64,000 nucleotides of DNA from Microbulbifer variabilis (GTDB taxonomy: Bacteria > Pseudomonadota > Gammaproteobacteria > Pseudomonadales > Cellvibrionaceae): NCBI RefSeq assembly GCF_020524905.1, contig NZ_JAIVKI010000012.1, positions 62,001 through 126,000 of the forward strand. The letters are read 5' to 3'. A model generated the notes under the pieces. The model did no database searches. It saw nothing but the letters and a program-made list of their open reading frames with translations, and was not told the DNA's origin. Position 1 is the first letter of the stretch. Every line of letters begins with the position of its first letter. The translations under genes and the position numbers were made by a program. Positions 58,284 to 64,000 of this stretch are shown here, piece by piece.

Positions 58284-60308
58284 TTAGTGCCCAGCCAGCT
58301 GGCTTTTGTTTATCGGCACTTTTAAAAAAAGCCTCAAGTGCCAGCGCAGCAGACGGCGTAACTCCATCAATGCCTCTTTATCCCCGCCGTAGGCAGCGCG
58401 TTCAAAGGCATCCGTCACCCGCCGGGCAAACTCTGCCAACTGGGGTTTCCTCTCGGCGATACGCCCGGCGAAATCCCGCGGCGCCTCACCGGGGCGGCGA
58501 GTGATACCGGCTCTGGCCATACGCTTGCAGAATACTGCGTAAAGGCGCTCTACCACAGGCCGTTTGCGCCCCCGACCGGTCAGGTGGGTCCACAGGAAAA
58601 TGCCCAATAATACGACAGCCACCGGTGACCCAAAAAACAGTGCCATACGCATGGGAGAAAGATCACCGAGCAATCTCTGCAAAGTATCCCGCTGCTTTTC
58701 GCTATCAAAGCTCACTACCGTTTGATACCAGCGATAATTGATCATGTCCCACTGCAGGCGCAGCTTCACCAGGACATCGAAGCGATGTAACGGCAACAGC
58801 GAATCCTGCATAAACTCCTCGCCGGCGGCAGTTTCCAGGCCATCCCGCACCCGCTCCGGGGAAACAGCAGCCGTGGGATCTACCCGCTGCCAGCCGCGGC
58901 CATCGAGCCAGATCTCGGCCCAGGCATGGGCATCGTATTCACGCACCAACAGGTACTTCTCACCATTCACCCACTCGCCACCCTGGTAGCCCGCCACCAC
59001 CCGTGCAGGCACACCGGCGGCACGCATGGCAAACACATAACTGCCGGCAAAGTGTTCACAGAACCCCTTCTGACTGTCGAAAAGGAACTCGTCCACACTG
59101 TCACTGCCTAGTGCCGGTGGGCTTAGGGTATAGGTAAATTCGCGGTTGTAGAGAGCCAATAGCTGTGACGAGATCTCTTCAGCTCCCAATCCCCGGCGGC
59201 GCAGGCGCCCCACCCACTCGCGGGTTCGCTGGTTCCCGTCCGCCGGCAGTTGCAGATTGCGGCGGCGCTCAGCGCTATTCAGTGGTAAGGGAATAGTCTG
59301 GGAGTCACGAGGCCAGGAACGCACCTCATAGGCAAAACGGCTGTAAACCGGTGTGCGCTTTACCAGGCGATCGTCCACAGTTTCCCCCACACCGGGACTG
59401 TCCGAGGCAGGCCTTGCCAGGGCGAATAACCAGGGACTGCGGCTCGCTTCCTGGATTACCTGGTAGCGGAAGCGTGGGCCGATTTGGGGCAACGCGCGTT
59501 CGCCACTGCTCCAGTACACCTGGCCACCATTGCGCGGGTCCACGCCAACACCCTGGCGCCAGGTACGCCCGTCAAACTCGGAGTACACCAACCCGCGCCA
59601 GTAACGTTGCTCCGGCGGTGGTATGGGCCCATCGAAGGAAATACGCAGTGCCGGCTTGTCGGATTTGGATAGGCGAGTGAAATCGCCCGGTGCCATGGAA
59701 TCACTCACGCCCGTGCGGCCGGCAGAGGTATCTTGGGGTACATTCCACAGGGGGCCCAAACGCGGCATCACCACAAACAGCAACAACATCAACGGTGTGG
59801 CTTGCGCCATTAGCCGCAGGGAGAGCCCCAGGGCCCGGCGCGGCCGCGCACTGAAGCTTCCCAACTGAGCCGCCAGTGCAGCGGTAATCACCAGGGCACT
59901 GATCAAGCCGTACAGGGCATAGGGAATCGATTGCTCGCGCACGAATAGGGTCGCAGCAACAAAGTAGGCCAGTAGCAAGCTGACAAAGGCATCCCGGCGG
60001 CTCAGCAGCTCCAGGTTTTTCAAGGTAAAAGACAACGCCAATAAAGCCACCATCGGCTCCAGCGCAAACCAACGCTGGTAGGATTGCGCTAAACCCGCCA
60101 CCGTGAGCGCAATCACCAAAAGCTTGAGGGCGCGCCCCGGCAGGTCACGGCGCCCACGAAAGACTTCCAAACGCCAATACACCGCAAACGCCCAGGCAAA
60201 AGCAATCCACAGGGGCAGCTGGCTCAGCTGCGGCAGCAGAGCAACAAACTGTGCGGCGAAAATCCACAACAGGCTTTCGCGGGGCATTAGATCCCGGTTG
60301 CTCGCCAT
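58284..60308 (-). CDS. tgpA: TgpA-type membrane transglutaminase-like protein
   Basis: About 674 residues: some seven N-terminal membrane spans ('ESLLWIFAAQFVALLPQL', 'FVSLLLAYFVAATLFV', 'ATPLMLLLFVVMPRLG'), then the periplasmic transglutaminase-like domain with Cys in 'QKGFCEHFAGSYVFAMRAAG', His in 'EYDAHAWAEIWLDG' and Asp in 'WQRVDPTAAVS', and a last span ('LFFGSPVAVVLLGIFLW'). It is the TgpA/DUF3488 family, essential in Pseudomonas. ATG 60308 overlaps the stop of the DUF58 gene (TGATG), a coupled start; GTG 60320 is an alternative. Belongs with moxR and DUF58. Confidence 0.9.
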   Translation of the reverse strand: MASNRDLMPRESLLWIFAAQFVALLPQLSQLPLWIAFAWAFAVYWRLEVFRGRRDLPGRALKLLVIALTVAGLAQSYQRWFALEPMVALLALSFTLKNLELLSRRDAFVSLLLAYFVAATLFVREQSIPYALYGLISALVITAALAAQLGSFSARPRRALGLSLRLMAQATPLMLLLFVVMPRLGPLWNVPQDTSAGRTGVSDSMAPGDFTRLSKSDKPALRISFDGPIPPPEQRYWRGLVYSEFDGRTWRQGVGVDPRNGGQVYWSSGERALPQIGPRFRYQVIQEASRSPWLFALARPASDSPGVGETVDDRLVKRTPVYSRFAYEVRSWPRDSQTIPLPLNSAERRRNLQLPADGNQRTREWVGRLRRRGLGAEEISSQLLALYNREFTYTLSPPALGSDSVDEFLFDSQKGFCEHFAGSYVFAMRAAGVPARVVAGYQGGEWVNGEKYLLVREYDAHAWAEIWLDGRGWQRVDPTAAVSPERVRDGLETAAGEEFMQDSLLPLHRFDVLVKLRLQWDMINYRWYQTVVSFDSEKQRDTLQRLLGDLSPMRMALFFGSPVAVVLLGIFLWTHLTGRGRKRPVVERLYAVFCKRMARAGITRRPGEAPRDFAGRIAERKPQLAEFARRVTDAFERAAYGGDKEALMELRRLLRWHLRLFLKVPINKSQLAGH

Positions 60309-61327
60309 CAGCCACCCCACCTGGGAAACAGGGCCAGTGCCGCCAGCACTCGATGCTGATGCTCAGCGCCGAGAGAGGGCGGCAATGTAGTGCCAGGGAT
60401 GCGCAGGCCATAAGCAATGTTCTGCTTTTCCGCCTGCAAGACCCAGTAGCACAGGTTGCTCAGTCGGGCCTCCACATCGCGCCCATCCAATAGCTCCCAG
60501 TCGAGCCAGAGACGGGTATCGGTACGGCTCTCATACTCCTTGCTATAGAGATCACGGCCGGCGGCATATTGTTTCCAGGCCAGGTGGCGCAGGGAGTCAC
60601 CGGGCTGGTAGGGTTTGAGAGAGGCATAATCATCCCCGCCGCGACGTACCTGGCCGGATGTACCCTCTACCATGGCCTCTCCCAACGGCAAGGGCCCGGC
60701 GGCGAGCGGCCGCGGATACACCAAGAATTCCACATCCAGATCGATACGGCTCCAGCAGCGAAACAGTCCCAGAGGAAAGCGGCTCTCGACCCTTAAGCGA
60801 GGCGCCTGAATTCGCCCCCGCTGCAGGGCTGGCAGCGCGATACGAAAGTCCGCCAAAGACTCCTCACAGAGATCCACATAGGCGCCCTCCTCCGGTGGCC
60901 AACAAATTTGTATCCACTCCCGTTGGCGCTTGTCCGCTCGACTCAGGTTGATCTGCGCCTCGGCAAAGTCGCCGGCAAAAGTGTCCTCCGTGCCTATTAA
61001 CTGCAGGCGCAGGCCACTCAGGTTGGCGAAGGTATGCACCGGCAAAATAACGAAGACACTGATCAGCAGAAAGGTCAGGGCGAAAACCAGATTGTTCTCG
61101 TAATTAGTGGCCAGTAGCCACAGCAAAGCGGTTACCAATAGATAACCGAGCCCAGCACGGGTGGGCAGAATAAATAAGCGGCTGTGATTTAGGGTGATGT
61201 CCCGCGAGCGAGGCGCGCGCCGGCTGAGCCAGCGCTCACTCAGCCCGCGAAAAAAATTGCGCGAGCTTTTCGAGGCTGTCGAGCCTGTATTGGAAGCCTG
61301 CCAGGGAAAATCGCGGTTCACACTCAT
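60308..61327 (-). CDS. DUF58 domain protein
   Basis: About 339 residues. Two close spans near the N-terminus ('GLGYLLVTALLWLLATNY', 'LVFALTFLLISVFVILPVH') then a domain with 'RRGGDDYASLKPYQPGDSLR' and 'LAWKQYAAGRDLYSKEYE' (the DUF58 hallmark 'G....R.Y..GD..R.I.W...A'). The frame runs to 61459, but that region overlaps moxR; ATG 61327, four bases after the moxR stop, is the natural start. DUF58, MoxR ATPase and transglutaminase-like proteins normally occur together and act in envelope or complex assembly. Confidence 0.87.
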   Translation of the reverse strand: MSVNRDFPWQASNTGSTASKSSRNFFRGLSERWLSRRAPRSRDITLNHSRLFILPTRAGLGYLLVTALLWLLATNYENNLVFALTFLLISVFVILPVHTFANLSGLRLQLIGTEDTFAGDFAEAQINLSRADKRQREWIQICWPPEEGAYVDLCEESLADFRIALPALQRGRIQAPRLRVESRFPLGLFRCWSRIDLDVEFLVYPRPLAAGPLPLGEAMVEGTSGQVRRGGDDYASLKPYQPGDSLRHLAWKQYAAGRDLYSKEYESRTDTRLWLDWELLDGRDVEARLSNLCYWVLQAEKQNIAYGLRIPGTTLPPSLGAEHQHRVLAALALFPRWGG

Positions 61328-61331
61328 CTGC

Positions 61332-62264
61332 TTAGGCCGCGATAATATCCACCTGGCGCATAAGGCGCTCCACCAACTGATCGCCATTGCCGCCATCACT
61401 CTGCAAGCGGTGCCCGGCCACCGAGGGCAACACCGCCTGGATATCCTCCGGCAGGACATGGCCGCGATTGTGAATCAACGCCCAGGCCTTGGCGGCACGT
61501 AGCAGCGCCAGGGCCCCTCGGGGCGACAAACCCACGGCGCAGTCAGGGCTTTGGCGGGTGTGCAACACCAGACGTTCTAAATAATCCAGCAGACTGTCTG
61601 AGGCCTTCACATGTCCCACCAGGCTCTGCATTTTTTTCAGGGTAATCAGGTCAATACGCGGCTTTAGCTTGGCCAGCTGCTGGCGGGGATCGGCCCCTAA
61701 ATACAGCGCCCGCTCGGCTTCGCGGGTGGGATAGCCGAGGCTGATACGCATCAGAAAGCGGTCCAACTGCGATTCCGGCAGGGCAAAAGTACCGGACTGT
61801 TGCAGGGGATTCTGGGTGGCAATCACAAAGAAGGGCTGTGGCAGTGCGCGAGTTTCGCCGTCCACACTGACCTGGCGTTCCTCCATTGCCTCTAACAGGG
61901 CACTCTGGGTTTTCGGTGAAGTCCGGTTGATTTCATCGGCCAGTAATACCTGGCTGAAAACCGGCCCCTCATGAAAATGAAACTGGCCGGATTCCCGCTC
62001 AAAAATGGATACGCCGAGGATATCCGCCGGCAGCATATCGCTGGTGAATTGCACCCGTTTATAGGAGAGGCCGAACACCTGGGCCAGGGCATGTGCCAGT
62101 GTGGTCTTGCCCATACCCGGCAGGTCTTCGATCAACAGGTGGCCTTTTGACAACAGGCAGGCCAGGGCCAGTTTTACTTGGCGTTCTTTTCCCAGCAAAA
62201 CACTGCCAATATCGGAAACGATGGCGGAAACTATTTTTTGCACGGCAAATCCATTACTGCTCAT
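61332..62264 (-). CDS. MoxR-family AAA+ ATPase
   Basis: 310 residues. Walker A 'GHLLIEDLPGMGKTTLAHAL', Walker B 'VLLADEINRTSPKTQSALLE', sensor 1 'FFVIATQNPLQQSGTFALPE', and 'GLSPRGALALLRAAKAWAL' near the end. Chaperone-like ATPase acting with the VWA/DUF58 and transglutaminase-like proteins downstream. Single-letter motif order is intact and no residue is missing. The gene is followed at once by DUF58. Confidence 0.93.
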   Translation of the reverse strand: MSSNGFAVQKIVSAIVSDIGSVLLGKERQVKLALACLLSKGHLLIEDLPGMGKTTLAHALAQVFGLSYKRVQFTSDMLPADILGVSIFERESGQFHFHEGPVFSQVLLADEINRTSPKTQSALLEAMEERQVSVDGETRALPQPFFVIATQNPLQQSGTFALPESQLDRFLMRISLGYPTREAERALYLGADPRQQLAKLKPRIDLITLKKMQSLVGHVKASDSLLDYLERLVLHTRQSPDCAVGLSPRGALALLRAAKAWALIHNRGHVLPEDIQAVLPSVAGHRLQSDGGNGDQLVERLMRQVDIIAA

Positions 62265-62419
62265 TTTTTCTCAGGCCCCAAAAAGGCCGGTGTAAGCACC
62301 CGCCAACCCTGTACGGCAGGCGCCATAGTGCCAATTCCGTGAGAAAGCGGATTTGGCACCCGCTATTAATCATAGGAAGTCAGGGACCGACCCGGCCCTA
62401 TCAAAGCCCGGCGATTTGT

Positions 62420-63601
62420 TTACAACAGGGACAGGCCTCGCATCAGATCGCGTTTGAGGTCCTCGGCATTCTCCAGCCCCACAGAAATACGAATCAGGTT
62501 TTCGGTAATACCGGCGCGGGCCTTGTCCTCATCGCTGAGACGCCCATGAGTAGTGGTGGCCGGGTGCACGATGGTGCTCTTTGCATCGCCGAGATTGGCG
62601 GTACAGGATAGAATTTTACAATTGTCTATCACCTTCCAGGCTTCCTCGCGGCCACCGCGCACGGTAAAGCTCAACACCGCACCGAAGGCATCCTGCTGTT
62701 CGCGGGCCAGGCGGTGTTGCGGATGCTTTGGCAAGCCGGTGTAGTTGACCTTCTCCACCATCTCCTGTTCATCGAGCCACCAGGCCAGATCCAGGGCGTT
62801 GGTGCAGTGGGCCTGCATCCGCAGCTTGAGCGTCTCCAAACCCTTGAGGAATACCCAAGCATTAAACGGACTCATACTGGGGCCAGCGGTGCGCAGGAAT
62901 ACCACCAGCTCATCCATGATCTCCTTGCGGCCCACGGCAACACCACCCAGGGCGCGACCCTGGCCATCGAGGAATTTAGTGGCGGAATGCACCACAATAT
63001 CGGCACCGAGTGCCAGTGGGCGCTGCAGCGCCGGCGTGCAGAAACAGTTATCCACGACCAGCAGGGCACCGGCGCTGTGGGCAATTTCCGCCAGGGCGCG
63101 GATATCCGCCACTTCACACAGGGGGTTGGAGGGCGTTTCCATAAACAGCAGTTTGGTAGAGCCGTCCACCGCCTGCTTCCAGGCATCCATATCGGTGAGA
63201 TCCACATAACTCACTCGCACACCAAACTTTTCCATATAGCGCCCGAACAACGCGGTCGTGGTGCCGAACACACTGCGGGAACAAATCACCCTATCGCCAC
63301 TTTTCAGCAGGGCCATACAAATACTGAGGATCGCGGCCATACCGCTGGCCGTGGCTACCGCAGCCTCACCACCTTCAAGCGCGGCGATGCGCTGCTCGAA
63401 CATACGAACGGTGGGGTTGGTGTAGCGGGAATAGACGTTGCCGACACTCTCGCCGGTAAAGCGCGCGGCAGCCTCTGCGGCAGAGGGGAATACATAACTG
63501 GAGGTGAGATAGAGGGCCTCAGAGTGCTCGCCCTCTTCCGAACGGACCTGCCCGGCGCGAACGGCCAGGGTTTCCAGAGCGTAACCGTCGTCTTCAAACA
63601 T
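62420..63601 (-). CDS. metZ: O-succinylhomoserine sulfhydrylase
   Basis: 393 residues, Cys/Met metabolism PLP enzyme. 'VYSRYTNPTVRMFEQRIAALE', 'GTTTALFGRYMEKFGVRVSY', the PLP Asp in 'LLVVDNCFCTPALQRPLALG' and the Schiff-base Lys in 'VVHSATKFLDGQGRALGG'; it ends with 'NLIRISVGLENAEDLKRDL'. It forms homocysteine directly from O-succinylhomoserine and sulfide, the methionine route of Pseudomonas and relatives. It follows purF on the same strand as in those genomes. A hairpin covers its ribosome site (AGGAAG, 63608-63613). Confidence 0.95.
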   Translation of the reverse strand: MFEDDGYALETLAVRAGQVRSEEGEHSEALYLTSSYVFPSAAEAAARFTGESVGNVYSRYTNPTVRMFEQRIAALEGGEAAVATASGMAAILSICMALLKSGDRVICSRSVFGTTTALFGRYMEKFGVRVSYVDLTDMDAWKQAVDGSTKLLFMETPSNPLCEVADIRALAEIAHSAGALLVVDNCFCTPALQRPLALGADIVVHSATKFLDGQGRALGGVAVGRKEIMDELVVFLRTAGPSMSPFNAWVFLKGLETLKLRMQAHCTNALDLAWWLDEQEMVEKVNYTGLPKHPQHRLAREQQDAFGAVLSFTVRGGREEAWKVIDNCKILSCTANLGDAKSTIVHPATTTHGRLSDEDKARAGITENLIRISVGLENAEDLKRDLMRGLSLL

Positions 63602-63638
63602 ATACCGCTTCCTGGTCAGTATTTTTGGAAGCGGTCAT
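63594..63638 (-). promoter_or_regulatory. metZ leader hairpin and overlapping short frame
   Basis: On the minus strand ACCGCTTCC (63635-63627) pairs perfectly with GGAAGCGGT (63612-63604); the metZ ribosome site AGGAAG lies in the second arm, directly before ATG 63601. In another frame ATG 63638 opens 14 codons (MTASKNTDQEAVYV) that end by overlapping metZ's first codons, with no clear ribosome site of its own. The hairpin is certain; a regulatory use is inference. Confidence 0.5.
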
Positions 63639-63702
63639 ATTAACCGAAACGGCTGTGCATGGCGCCCTCTTCTGCCGTGAACAGAGCGCCGCTGGAGAAA
63701 AC

Positions 63703-64000
63703 TTACAGAGCGCTGCTATCGGTCTTCTTGTGTTTGGCTTCGTCGTTGCGCGCCGCGTGAAGATTATTGAGGTACTCCTCATCCACATCGCCGGTAATAT
63801 AGTTACCGTCGAAAACAGAGCAGTCGAACTGATCAATTTTCTGCTTACCACCGCTGGAACTCACCACCAGGTCTTCCAGATCCTGGTAAATCAGCCAGTC
63901 TGCACCGATCTCTTTGCAGACTTCTTCGGTGGTGCGGTTGTGCGCCACCAGCTCACTGGCAGACGGCATATCAATGCCATACACGTTGGGGTATTTCACG
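63703..64000 (-). CDS. purF: Amidophosphoribosyltransferase, C-terminal part (5' partial)
   Basis: The open frame continues off the right edge; about 99 C-terminal residues are seen. 'YPNVYGIDMPSASELVAHNR' and 'EVCKEIGADWLIYQDLEDLV' followed by 'FDCSVFDGNYITGDVDEEYL' match the end of bacterial PurF, the enzyme of the first committed purine step. The N-terminal Cys and the PRPP site are outside the window. It precedes metZ in the same direction, 101 bases from its stop to metZ's ATG. Confidence 0.93.
   Translation of the reverse strand, partial: VKYPNVYGIDMPSASELVAHNRTTEEVCKEIGADWLIYQDLEDLVVSSSGGKQKIDQFDCSVFDGNYITGDVDEEYLNNLHAARNDEAKHKKTDSSAL

Noticed and set aside
60308..61459. Longer N-terminus for the DUF58 protein
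   Set aside because: The extra 44 residues are Arg/Cys/Trp rich, overlap moxR, and do not resemble DUF58 starts.

Overview
The window looks like a chromosomal stretch of a marine-type gammaproteobacterium, most likely of the Cellvibrionales/Microbulbifer kind. The reasons are the purF-metZ pair, the kbl-tdh pair, the arsC-wrbA-DUF2069-sppA run, a moxR-DUF58-tgpA operon, a PhoPQ-like system followed by a PepSY protein, and a TonB-dependent receptor at the left edge. The genus is inference; no rRNA, tRNA, CRISPR array, insertion sequence or prophage was recognised.

Layout. 1-2 kb: tail of a TonB-dependent receptor, a terminator and a ROK sugar kinase. 2-12 kb: an AT-richer accessory stretch with a secreted esterase and a decayed second copy of it, a PQQ-like beta-propeller protein, a membrane-anchored winged-helix/TPR regulator, hypothetical proteins and a decayed RDD-domain remnant. 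11.6-15.1 kb: a tightly coupled operon of an HscC-type Hsp70, a J-like domain fused to an RDD membrane domain, and a cupin. 15.2-24.1 kb: GC-richer metabolic genes, namely a SulP transporter, pdxH, an AruI-type 2-ketoarginine decarboxylase with an aldehyde dehydrogenase, a 71-residue small protein, then kbl-tdh for threonine breakdown. 24.2-33.4 kb: a second AT-richer accessory stretch with an AraC regulator, two LysE exporters, an alpha/beta hydrolase, a secreted metallo-beta-lactamase-fold protein, a Na+/H+ antiporter and an NTF2-like pseudogene. 33.4-44.4 kb: small housekeeping or detoxification genes (epoxide hydrolase, radical SAM, GIY-YIG, thiopurine methyltransferase, SDR, DUF1653, DUF3301, PAP2 phosphatase with a glycosyltransferase, acyl-CoA dehydrogenase).

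44.4-49.9 kb is an envelope-regulation block, all on the minus strand: PhoPQ-like histidine kinase and response regulator, a PepSY protein, a glycine-zipper lipoprotein-like protein, then an ECF-like sigma factor overlapping a DUF3619-like membrane protein, a small acidic exported protein and a DUF3106 protein, and finally a secreted protein made of 11-residue repeats. 50-64 kb carries a cystine/dicarboxylate-type symporter, a TlpA-like lipoprotein overlapping a YihY membrane protein, arsC-wrbA-DUF2069, sppA, DUF3175, an MFS transporter, the tgpA-DUF58-moxR operon, metZ and the 3' end of purF.

I see no clear defence island or wholly new enzyme system. The observations I would look at first are the Hsp70/J-RDD/cupin operon, the sigma-factor operon with its in-gene 15-bp tandem repeat, the 11-residue-repeat secreted protein, the palindrome cluster between pdxH and aruI, the three 15-bp iterations upstream of the symporter, and the hairpin that covers the metZ ribosome binding site. 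Three pseudogenes (esterase, RDD domain, NTF2-like) can be reconstructed by eye.
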